Shown here piece after piece: positions 56,461 through 64,000 of a DNA stretch of 64,000 nucleotides. Origin of the DNA: Bermanella marisrubri. Its GTDB lineage: Bacteria > Pseudomonadota > Gammaproteobacteria > Pseudomonadales > Oceanobacteraceae. The notes under the pieces are model-generated. The model made no database searches and was not told the origin of the DNA. It saw nothing but the letters and a program-made list of their open reading frames with translations. Each line of letters starts with the position of its first letter. The stretch's first letter is position 1. The translations under genes and the position numbers were made by a program. The stretch is from positions 393,501 through 457,500 of the forward strand of contig NZ_CP051183.1 in assembly GCF_012295615.1 (NCBI RefSeq). The letters run 5' to 3'.

Positions 56461-57495
56461 GTGATCAATGTTGGTCTGGTTGGCGGTACCGGTTATACCG
56501 GCGTCGAACTGTTGCGTATTTTGGTTCAACACCCCGAAGTCAACTTAAAAGTGGTGACTTCACGCGGTGAAGAAGGTAAACCAGTTGCTGATATGTATCC
56601 CAACCTGCGACCATACACGGATATCTGCTTCAGTGTACCCCAGCTTGAAACACTAAGTGAGTGTGATCTCGTGTTTTTTGCAACACCTCATGGTGTAGCT
56701 ATGGAAATGACGCCGGACTTAGTCGCTAATGGTGTGCGTATTATTGACCTTGGGGCTGATTTCCGCATTTATGATACGGATGAATATAGTAAGTGGTATG
56801 GAATAGAGCATACCTGCAAAGATATTATGGCGGAAACCATTTATGGTTTGCCTGAAGTAAATCGTGAGCAAATTAAAGATGCGCGTGTCGTGGGTAACCC
56901 GGGTTGTTATCCGACAGCGGTTCAACTTGGTTATTTGCCTTTAATTAAATCCGGCGTGGTTGATACCCAAAATTTAATTGCCGATTGTAAATCTGGCGTT
57001 AGCGGTGCGGGTCGCCAAGCAAAAGTTGGTACTTTACTTTGTGAGGCAAGTGAGAGCTTTAGTGCATATGGAGCATCTGGACACCGCCACTTGCCGGAAA
57101 TTAAGCAAGGTTTGGCGTTTGCTAACCAGAACAAAGACGTGGGCTTAACATTTGTGCCACACTTGACGCCAATGATACGCGGTATACACGCTACACTTTA
57201 CGCTAAGCTTACGGATACGAACGTCGATTTGCAGAAGTTATACGAAGAATTCTACCAAGATGAACACTTTGTCGATGTCATGCCATTCGGCAGTCACCCG
57301 GCAACGCGCAATGTAAAAGGCAGTAACTTCAATCAGATTTCACTGCACAGACCCCAAGATGGCGATACCATCGTGGTTCTCTCTGTGATTGATAATTTGG
57401 TGAAAGGAGCAGCAGGGCAAGCTGTGCAAAACATGAATATCATGTTTGGTTTCCCTGAACATACAGGCATGACACAGCCTGCTATGTTGCCTTAA
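56461..57495 (+). CDS. argC: N-acetyl-gamma-glutamyl-phosphate reductase
   Basis: ArgC makes N-acetylglutamate semialdehyde in arginine synthesis with NADPH. The 344-residue product has the Rossmann motif [14 protein letters not shown] at the N-terminus and the catalytic cysteine C149 in [10 protein letters not shown] chose the GTG at 56461 with AAGGTGATA upstream; the longer frame from 56374 adds a hydrophobic stretch foreign to the family. The DUF6776 gene follows 24 nt later. Confidence 0.94.
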   Translation: MINVGLVGGTGYTGVELLRILVQHPEVNLKVVTSRGEEGKPVADMYPNLRPYTDICFSVPQLETLSECDLVFFATPHGVAMEMTPDLVANGVRIIDLGADFRIYDTDEYSKWYGIEHTCKDIMAETIYGLPEVNREQIKDARVVGNPGCYPTAVQLGYLPLIKSGVVDTQNLIADCKSGVSGAGRQAKVGTLLCEASESFSAYGASGHRHLPEIKQGLAFANQNKDVGLTFVPHLTPMIRGIHATLYAKLTDTNVDLQKLYEEFYQDEHFVDVMPFGSHPATRNVKGSNFNQISLHRPQDGDTIVVLSVIDNLVKGAAGQAVQNMNIMFGFPEHTGMTQPAMLP

Positions 57496-57519
57496 TAATA
57501 AGACAGTAAGGAAAGCATC

Positions 57520-58275
57520 ATGGCCGTGGTTAAAGGCAGTAAACAAAATAAGTTAACGGTAGTTAGCTATGACCCTTGGTCGCGTTTTTGGCGCCGATTA
57601 CTGGTATTAATCCTCATTACAGGATTGGCCATAGCGGGTTATTTCTATGGTCGATACGAAACATTACAACTTCAAGCTCAGGCGATCGCAGAGCGAGATC
57701 AGTTGCTCATTGATCTTGAAGAAGCAGAAGAAAAAATCGCATCATACAGTCAGCGCGTGATCATGCTCGAGAAAGGTGGTGAAGTGGATCGTCGGTCTAC
57801 AGAGGGGTTGCGTCAAAATATGGTGGATTTGCGCGAGCAAATCGCCACTTTGCAGGAAGAAGTAGCGTTCTATAAAGGTATCATGGCGCCGTCTAGTCGC
57901 AAGCAAGATTTACGCGTGCAAAAAGTGGAAATCGATAAGACCCTCGCCGAACGTACATTCCGTTACAAAATTGTCGTTACTCAAGTTGGCACCAATCAGA
58001 CATTCGTATCAGGCTTGGCTGGAGTGAATGTGGTGGGTGCATTAAATGGCCAACAAAAAACTTATGGTTTGCGCGATGTCTCAGATGATGTGCAAGACTA
58101 TGGCATAAAATATCGCTTCCGTTATTTCCAAGAAATCGAGGGTGAAATGGTATTGCCGGAAGGTTTCGAACCGGAATATGTTGAAGTGATATTACAATCA
58201 AGTGGCTCAAGGTCTAAGCGTTTAGAAAAGTCGTTCCCTTGGCCAGGTAAGGAGCAAGCTAATGCTGAGCAGTAA
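57520..58275 (+). CDS. DUF6776-type membrane protein
   Basis: The 251-residue product has one membrane helix (LLVLILITGLAIAGYFYG, residues about 27-44), then a coiled coil (about 50-125) and a beta-rich C-terminal domain. It belongs with the small membrane proteins that stand before bactofilin in Pseudomonas and relatives; its role is unknown. The gene overlaps the bactofilin start by 14 bases, so the two are translationally coupled. Confidence 0.82.
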   Translation: MAVVKGSKQNKLTVVSYDPWSRFWRRLLVLILITGLAIAGYFYGRYETLQLQAQAIAERDQLLIDLEEAEEKIASYSQRVIMLEKGGEVDRRSTEGLRQNMVDLREQIATLQEEVAFYKGIMAPSSRKQDLRVQKVEIDKTLAERTFRYKIVVTQVGTNQTFVSGLAGVNVVGALNGQQKTYGLRDVSDDVQDYGIKYRFRYFQEIEGEMVLPEGFEPEYVEVILQSSGSRSKRLEKSFPWPGKEQANAEQ

Positions 58276-58687
58276 AAACAAAAACCCAGGACATTTCGAT
58301 ACGTTGATCTCAAACAATGCGGAGATCAAAGGTGATCTTCATTTTAGCGGTGGCCTGCATATTGACGGAAAAGTAAGTGGAAATATCTTTGCCGATGCAG
58401 ATAGCAATGCTGTTGTACGTATTAGTGAGACGGGTATTGTAGAGGGCGAAATAAAAGCACCGAACATCATTATCAATGGTCGCATCGTGGGTAATGTTTA
58501 CTCGGCGTCTCACCTAGAGTTGGCGAAAAAAGCCATGGTCTCTGGTGATGTTCACTACGTCATGATGGAAATGGTGATGGGTGCACAAGTGAACGGCAGC
58601 TTGATTCATCAGGCGGACCCAAAAAAAGGGAAGGGTCGCAAAGGTAAAGAACCAGCATTAGAAGAAGTAACGGCTGAAAAAGAGTAA
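58262..58687 (+). CDS. Bactofilin
   Basis: The 141-residue product has the bactofilin core (FDTLISNNAEIKGDLHFSGG, INGRIVGNVYSA), a beta-helical domain that assembles into filaments on the membrane and guides cell shape or wall synthesis. The C-terminal tail (KKGKGRKGKEPALEEV) is basic then acidic. It follows DUF6776 in the argC gene run. Confidence 0.93.
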   Translation: MLSSKNKNPGHFDTLISNNAEIKGDLHFSGGLHIDGKVSGNIFADADSNAVVRISETGIVEGEIKAPNIIINGRIVGNVYSASHLELAKKAMVSGDVHYVMMEMVMGAQVNGSLIHQADPKKGKGRKGKEPALEEVTAEKE

Positions 58688-58700
58688 TTCAAGCAATTAG

Positions 58701-58730
58701 TTGACTAGAATACTCGGGTTTATTCATAAT
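58701..58730 (+). promoter_or_regulatory. Promoter candidate for erpA
   Basis: TTGACT at 58701-58706 and CATAAT at 58725-58730 are 18 nt apart, about 37 nt before the erpA ATG. It is plausible but the -10 box is not strong. Confidence 0.4.
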
Positions 58731-58766
58731 ACCCATCAGTGTGTATCCATAGATAGGTAGTGCAGT

Positions 58767-59096
58767 ATGAGTGAAATGTCCCTGACCCCAGCGGCTGTGG
58801 GTAAAATTCAGGCGCTAATCGAGGATGAAGGGGATGATAGCCTTTGCTTGCGTGTATTTGTTACGGGCGGAGGCTGCTCTGGTTTTCAATATGGTTTTAC
58901 TTTTGATACTGAAGTAGCCGAAGATGATGCGCAAATGCAGCAAGACGGCGTAAAGGTGCTTGTGGATTCATTAAGCTACCCTTATTTGGAGGGGGCGAGT
59001 GTGGATTACCAAGAAAACTTGGAAGGTTCGCGCTTTGTAGTAAGCAACCCACAAGCCTCTACAACATGTGGTTGCGGTTCTTCATTCACGATCTAG
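58767..59096 (+). CDS. erpA: Iron-sulfur cluster insertion protein ErpA
   Basis: ErpA delivers iron-sulfur clusters to target enzymes as an A-type carrier. The 109-residue product has the three cysteine ligands: C37 in [11 protein letters not shown] and C101/C103 in TTCGCGSSF. It is complete. A GGTAG precedes the ATG. anmK converges from the other strand. Confidence 0.96.
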   Translation: MSEMSLTPAAVGKIQALIEDEGDDSLCLRVFVTGGGCSGFQYGFTFDTEVAEDDAQMQQDGVKVLVDSLSYPYLEGASVDYQENLEGSRFVVSNPQASTTCGCGSSFTI

Positions 59097-59109
59097 TTAG
59101 TTAACTTAA

Positions 59110-59131
59110 ACCCGGCTTTCCTAGGCCGGGT
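59110..59131. terminator. Hairpin between erpA and anmK
   Basis: ACCCGG pairs with CCGGGT in a short hairpin just past the erpA stop. It has no clear U-tract and overlaps the last anmK codons, so its strength as a terminator is uncertain. Confidence 0.5.
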
Positions 59132-60200
59132 AAATTGCACCTAATATGCGCTTTCCTGCAGCGCCCGTTACGTCACAGACATTACCAGGTTTTCGATCAA
59201 TACAACGCTTTGCTAGCCAAGCGAACGCCATGGCTTCAATGTCTTGTGAGTTGACCCCCCTTTGCTCACTGGTCTTAATATCAAAACCCTCTAGGTATTG
59301 TGCGAGCTGGCGTATTAGCCAACGGTTTTTGGCGCCACCGCCACACACGATTACTTCAGCTTGCTGCCAGTGACGTTTGATTTCATCGGCAACAGTTCTT
59401 GCAGTAAGCGCTGATAGAGTGGCTTGTATATCTTGCTTGGCATAGTGTTCCTTCAGTAGGGGCTTGAGCCACGCCAAATTGAAGTGCTCTCGCCCTGTGC
59501 TTTTAGGTGCCGGCAATGCAAAATACGGGTCGTCTAACAGGATGTTCAAAAGATCTGGGATGACTTCACCACTGGCCGCCCATTGCCCTAGCTCATCGAA
59601 AGGCTGTTGCTTATGCAGTTTGCACCAAGCATCCATCAGCACGTTACCTGGCCCTGTATCGTATCCCAGTATTTTATGATCGCTATGCAGTAAGCTGATA
59701 TTGGCCATACCTCCGATATTGACTACCGCAACGTTTTCATCTGCTTTTGAGAATAGGGCATGGTGGAATGCAGGTACTAATGGAGCACCTTGCCCACCAG
59801 CTGCAATGTCACGACTACGAAAATCACAGACAACATCAATTTCCGTAAGCTCAGCTAATAGAGCACCATTAATCAGCTGGATACTGTAATGAGGGGGAAT
59901 GTGCCGAACGGTTTGTCCATGACAGCCAATGGCATCAATATCCTTGCTGGAGTACGCAGAAGCATCTATTAATGCACTCACTGATTCTGCGTAAAGATTT
60001 GATAGCTGATTACTTACTGTGGCAGCTCGATGGATTTCATCGTCGCCACTTTCGCATAAACTCAGCAATCGTTGCTTTAGCTTGTCGTCAAAGGGTAGAT
60101 GGTGACGAGCCAGTACCTCGCACTGGTGATCGTCGATATCGACCAAGACGCTGTCCACGCCGTCTAAGCTGGTGCCTGACATTTGGCCGATGATTTTCAT
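59121..60200 (-). CDS. anmK: Anhydro-N-acetylmuramic acid kinase
   Basis: AnmK phosphorylates and opens 1,6-anhydro-MurNAc from recycled cell wall. The 359-residue product has GQMSGTSLDGVDSVLVDID near the N-terminus, GCHGQTVRH, NIGGMANISLL and GYDTGPGNVLMDAW. It follows the M23 peptidase gene by 9 nt, so both cell-wall genes are one operon, as in many gammaproteobacteria. Confidence 0.95.
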   Translation of the reverse strand: MKIIGQMSGTSLDGVDSVLVDIDDHQCEVLARHHLPFDDKLKQRLLSLCESGDDEIHRAATVSNQLSNLYAESVSALIDASAYSSKDIDAIGCHGQTVRHIPPHYSIQLINGALLAELTEIDVVCDFRSRDIAAGGQGAPLVPAFHHALFSKADENVAVVNIGGMANISLLHSDHKILGYDTGPGNVLMDAWCKLHKQQPFDELGQWAASGEVIPDLLNILLDDPYFALPAPKSTGREHFNLAWLKPLLKEHYAKQDIQATLSALTARTVADEIKRHWQQAEVIVCGGGAKNRWLIRQLAQYLEGFDIKTSEQRGVNSQDIEAMAFAWLAKRCIDRKPGNVCDVTGAAGKRILGAIYPA

Positions 60201-60209
60201 GTTGATCCT

Positions 60210-61487
60210 CTATCTCGAAGCAAAGTAATCGCCATATAAATGGCTCTCTAATCGCATGACCATTACTTGCGCGTAATGCATAAAGTCTTTCTTGCGTGAC
60301 TCATCGATCGGACGGGCGTGAGGTAGCTTCACTGTTAATGGGTTGCGATGTACACCGTTTACACGGAATTCATAATGCAAGTGGGGTCCTGAAGCTAAAC
60401 CCGAACTACCCACGTATGCGACGATCTGACCTTGCTTAACTTTTTTCCCCCTACGAATTGTCCGATGAAACGCATTTAAATGGGCGTATAGCGTGGTGTA
60501 AGAACTACCATGCTGCAAAATGAGCACTTTTCCATAACCGCCTTTACGCCCAGCAAAGATGACTTTGCCATCACCAGCTGCTTTTATTGGCGTGCCGGTA
60601 CGCGCTGCATAATCTACACCTCGGTGTGCACGGATTTTATGCAAAATAGGATGGCGACGGTTGAGGTTGAAGCGAGAGCTGATGCGCGTGAAATCCACAG
60701 GCGTGCGCAAAAACGCTTTACGCATACTTAAACCACTTGGCGTGTAATATTGACTATAGCCAGAGTCATCAGCGTAGCGTACGGCAGTATAGCTGCGACC
60801 TTGGTTTTCAAAGCGAGCCACGAGAATGTCACCATCGCCCACTTTTTTGCCATCCAGATATTTCTCTTCGTAGATCAGGCTAAAATTATCGCCCTCGCGG
60901 ATATCTAAAGCGAAATCCACATCCCAACCAAAAATACTGGCCAATTGCATTATCACACTATTACTGAGTCCAGCGTCCATACCCGTTTCAAATAAAGAGG
61001 TGTTAATAGTGCCTTGCGCAAAAGACTCGATGGTGTCCGGTTCTAAAACGATCTTTTTACTATTAAATTTGCTGTCTACTAAGTGGAATTCAAAACTTTC
61101 ATAGAGAGATTTTTCTAAGCGAAAAGCGATGAGTTCATCGTTTTCTATCTGAAAGCCGATGGCATCACCTGGATGTAAACGGTCTAAAGCCGAGCCGTGT
61201 TCAGTTTGCGTTAATAAGTACAGAGATTTTGGCGAGAGGTCTCGGTTTTTGAAAAGCTGCGCTAAATTTTCGCCGGGACGAATTTCATGCATGTCCCAGA
61301 TGATCTCGGGTTGATCAGGTTTACTTTGCGTTTTTTCTGGCAACGGCACTTGATACGCAAAAGTACGACGCTGAAGTTCTTGCTGAACCGGTATAAAAAT
61401 AAGTAACGCTGCTAAAAACAAACAGGTTAGCCCCAACGCAATCCAATGGCGCTTGGGCAAGATCTCTAATGCCGAATCCTTATACAT
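60210..61487 (-). CDS. M23-family murein endopeptidase
   Basis: A 425-residue membrane-anchored or exported peptidase: one N-terminal hydrophobic helix (LGLTCLFLAALLIFIPV), a LysM-like/OapA region (RPGENLAQLFKNRDLSPKS), and a C-terminal M23 domain with zinc ligands in HRGVDYAARTGTPI and GPHLHYEFRV. It would cut peptidoglycan cross-links like MepM. anmK follows and tyrS is divergent, an order also known in Pseudomonas. Confidence 0.93.
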   Translation of the reverse strand: MYKDSALEILPKRHWIALGLTCLFLAALLIFIPVQQELQRRTFAYQVPLPEKTQSKPDQPEIIWDMHEIRPGENLAQLFKNRDLSPKSLYLLTQTEHGSALDRLHPGDAIGFQIENDELIAFRLEKSLYESFEFHLVDSKFNSKKIVLEPDTIESFAQGTINTSLFETGMDAGLSNSVIMQLASIFGWDVDFALDIREGDNFSLIYEEKYLDGKKVGDGDILVARFENQGRSYTAVRYADDSGYSQYYTPSGLSMRKAFLRTPVDFTRISSRFNLNRRHPILHKIRAHRGVDYAARTGTPIKAAGDGKVIFAGRKGGYGKVLILQHGSSYTTLYAHLNAFHRTIRRGKKVKQGQIVAYVGSSGLASGPHLHYEFRVNGVHRNPLTVKLPHARPIDESRKKDFMHYAQVMVMRLESHLYGDYFASR

Positions 61488-61666
61488 CTCACTACTGCCT
61501 ATAATTTTTATGCAATAAGCATATCATTCCCTATAACCTATTGTAGACACTAATTCGGCACAATCAGCACTGGTTGGCAGGTAAACGGCCATGTGACTTG
61601 CAAAATCTGCCAAATCCGTTAATTTCTCATCCCCTTTTTTTAATTCATATGTAACTGGAAAGATTA

Positions 61667-62959
61667 ATGACAGCGGCACTGATCGACGACCTGAAAGCAC
61701 GAGGCCTGTTTAACGACTGTACAGCAGAAGCGGAGCTGATTGAAAAGCTCGAAAGCGGTTGTCAGACCCTCTATTGTGGCTTCGATCCCACTGCCGATAG
61801 CTTGCATATTGGATCCTTGGTGCCTTTATTGGTGTTAAAGCGCTTCCAAGAAGCTGGCCACCGTCCATTGGCTTTAGTGGGTGGGGCTACGGGTTTAATC
61901 GGTGATCCTAGCTTTAAAGCAGCCGAGCGCCAGCTTAACGGACCAGACGTCGTTGCCGGTTGGGTTGAAAAGCTAAAAGCTCAAGTGAGTGCGTTTATTG
62001 ATTTTGATGCGGGTGATAAAAGCGCCAAGGTCGTGAATAATCTAGACTGGGTTGGCGAAATGAACGTCATCGAATTCTTGCGAGACGTGGGTAAGTATTT
62101 TTCTGTCAATCAAATGATTCAAAAAGAATCAGTAAAGCAACGTATTGAACGAGAAGGTTCCGGTATTAGCTTCACTGAATTCACTTATATGTTGTTGCAA
62201 TCATATGATTTCGCCAAGTTGAACGAGACAGAGTCTTGTGTATTGCAGATTGGTGGTTCAGATCAATGGGGTAATATCACAGGTGGTACAGAGCTAACCC
62301 GTCGCATGCATGGCAATCAAGTGTTTGGTTTGACCTTACCTTTGGTGACCAAAGCTGATGGTACTAAGTTTGGGAAAACGGAATCAGGAACAATCTGGCT
62401 CGATCCAAAGCGCACCTCGCCTTACGCCTTCTTCCAATTCTGGATGAATACAGCTGACGCAGATGTTTATAAATTCCTGCGTTATTTCACCTTCCTCTCT
62501 ATAGAGGAAATAGAAGCCATAGAAAAAGCGGATGCGGAAGTGCAGGGTAGAAAGTCGGCGCAAGGTATATTGGCGAAAGAAGTTACCCGTCTATTGCATG
62601 GTGAAGAAGGTTTGGCAGCGGCCGAGCGTATTACCGAAGCGTTATTCTCTGGTGATGCTACCCAGCTAAGCGAGCACGATTTAGAGCAAATTAAGCAAGA
62701 TGGTCTGCCATCCAGTGATTTGGACACATCCGAATTGGCGGATAAACCGCTAACTTCTATATTGTCAGAAGCGGGTTTGGGACAAGGTAAGCAGATTAAA
62801 GACGCCTTGGGTCGCAATGCGGTGATCGTTAATGGTCAAGCCTATGGGATGGATGACTTAATGAATGCGACTGTCATCTTTAGTAAAGAGAAAGCGATGT
62901 ATGGTCGTTTTTTCATCATCAAACTGGGTAAAAAGAAGCATCATCTATTTGAGATTTAA
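61667..62959 (+). CDS. tyrS: Tyrosyl-tRNA synthetase
   Basis: TyrS attaches tyrosine to tRNA-Tyr. The 430-residue product has the ATP motif HIGS at 47-50 and the KMSKS-type KFGKT at 234-238, plus a C-terminal S4-like RNA-binding domain. CTGGAAAG lies before the ATG. It has its own unit immediately before the rRNA operon promoter cluster. Confidence 0.96.
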   Translation: MTAALIDDLKARGLFNDCTAEAELIEKLESGCQTLYCGFDPTADSLHIGSLVPLLVLKRFQEAGHRPLALVGGATGLIGDPSFKAAERQLNGPDVVAGWVEKLKAQVSAFIDFDAGDKSAKVVNNLDWVGEMNVIEFLRDVGKYFSVNQMIQKESVKQRIEREGSGISFTEFTYMLLQSYDFAKLNETESCVLQIGGSDQWGNITGGTELTRRMHGNQVFGLTLPLVTKADGTKFGKTESGTIWLDPKRTSPYAFFQFWMNTADADVYKFLRYFTFLSIEEIEAIEKADAEVQGRKSAQGILAKEVTRLLHGEEGLAAAERITEALFSGDATQLSEHDLEQIKQDGLPSSDLDTSELADKPLTSILSEAGLGQGKQIKDALGRNAVIVNGQAYGMDDLMNATVIFSKEKAMYGRFFIIKLGKKKHHLFEI

Positions 62960-62976
62960 ATAATTTTAAATAAGTG

Positions 62977-63004
62977 TTGACGGGAAAAAGAGAGTCCCTA
63001 TAAT
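62977..63004 (+). promoter_or_regulatory. rRNA promoter P1
   Basis: TTGACG at 62977-62982 and perfect TATAAT at 62999-63004 are 16 nt apart and followed by a GCGCGCC discriminator. This GC-rich discriminator is typical of stringently controlled rRNA promoters. Confidence 0.88.
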
Positions 63005-63134
63005 GCGCGCCTCTTCTTCGGGAACTGTCTATGACAACCAAGAAGAAGGCGCGTTTTTATTTACAGAGTTGGTTGAAGATGACCGCTCATTTTTTACTCA
63101 GTAAAATGATAAAAAATTAAATAAAAACAAAGTG

Positions 63135-63162
63135 TTGACAGAGAATCGAAACACTGTAGAAT
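63135..63162 (+). promoter_or_regulatory. rRNA promoter P2
   Basis: TTGACA at 63135-63140 and TAGAAT at 63157-63162 are 16 nt apart, followed by GCGCCCCC. Confidence 0.88.
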
Positions 63163-63242
63163 GCGCCCCCGCTTCGACGCAAACGCGACAAGCAAGTCAA
63201 CAAATTAAGCGGAAACGCTTAATAAAAACTTTAAAAAAGTTG

Positions 63243-63270
63243 TTGACAAAAAGATGCGAATCATTAAAAT
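63243..63270 (+). promoter_or_regulatory. rRNA promoter P3
   Basis: TTGACA at 63243-63248 and TAAAAT at 63265-63270 are 16 nt apart, followed by GCGCATCCCG. It is the promoter nearest to the 16S gene. Confidence 0.88.
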
Positions 63271-63468
63271 GCGCATCCCGCTTCGAGAGAAGCAACGACA
63301 AGCCCGAGCGGCAAGTCGAGATCTTTAAAAACGAATTCAGACAATTCGTGTGGGTGCTTACCGAAAGTCTTGGTGCAAACAAAAGACTTTTCGAGTAAGT
63401 CAAACACTGTCAAATTTATTTTAACAGTAGTTTTAATACTTGAGCACATCTTAGGATGTAAAATTTTT
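63271..63468 (+). other. rRNA leader with antitermination-like and processing hairpins
   Basis: The leader has a boxA-like ATCTTTAAAAA at 63321-63331, then a CGAATT/AATTCG hairpin (63332-63348), and a CGAAAGTCTT/AAGACTTTTCG hairpin near 63362-63393. These suit NusB-type antitermination and RNase III processing of the pre-rRNA. Confidence 0.65.

Positions 63469-64000
<532 letters not shown>

Noticed and set aside
63132..63398. ORF within the rRNA leader
   Set aside because: It lies across promoters P2-P3 and the leader hairpins; no ribosome binding site, and the region is clearly regulatory.

Overview
The window is chromosomal DNA of a marine-type gammaproteobacterium. Gene content and order resemble Pseudomonas and Oceanospirillales: dksA-gluQ, a LysR regulator divergent from pycA-pycB, and erpA-anmK-M23 peptidase-tyrS followed by an rRNA operon. 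The partial 16S gene at the right end has a typical gammaproteobacterial sequence. The genus is not determined here; an Oceanospirillaceae-like bacterium is my inference.

Layout. 1-4 kb: gluQ and dksA, an aminotransferase, sfsA. 4-6 kb: a repeat-rich stretch around an alpha/beta hydrolase. 6-12 kb: dbpA, small unknown genes, a Fic protein with its own promoter/operator palindrome, a LysR/EamA divergent pair. 12-16 kb: SulP transporter with universal stress protein, and a thiolase. 16-30 kb: a lipid-uptake-like region with a VolA-like surface lipase, DUF1302 and DUF1329 proteins, a MalT/LuxR-type regulator, a pseudo-receiver protein, a LysR regulator and a FadL porin. 30-45 kb: TonB receptor, PhoH-PIN protein, trxB, parvulin, DNA polymerase II, a membrane diguanylate cyclase, and several unknown small proteins. 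45-50 kb: a Fur-box promoter driving a probable RyhB/PrrF-like small RNA, then pycR and the two-subunit pyruvate carboxylase. 50-63 kb: MATE transporter, hemL, hemJ, ClC channel, argC, bactofilin, erpA, anmK, M23 peptidase, tyrS. 63-64 kb: three tandem rRNA promoters, leader and the first 532 nt of 16S rRNA.

Repeats. Five intergenic regions carry members of one short palindromic repeat family. Its core is a 78-bp element made of two inverted hairpins with GTCATTC/GAATGAC-like ends. Two regions hold tandem arrays of it at exactly 88-bp period (78 bp plus a 10-bp linker). Two of the five regions also have long 7-bp tandem repeats (consensus TYAMCAC); one of these sits directly upstream of the MalT/LuxR-type regulator's extended -10 box.

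The strongest new observations are the Fur-controlled RyhB-like RNA at 45771-45872, the fic promoter/operator at 8728-8799, the 88-bp arrays, and the heptamer array in the regulator's promoter region. I saw no prophage, insertion sequence, CRISPR array or tRNA gene.
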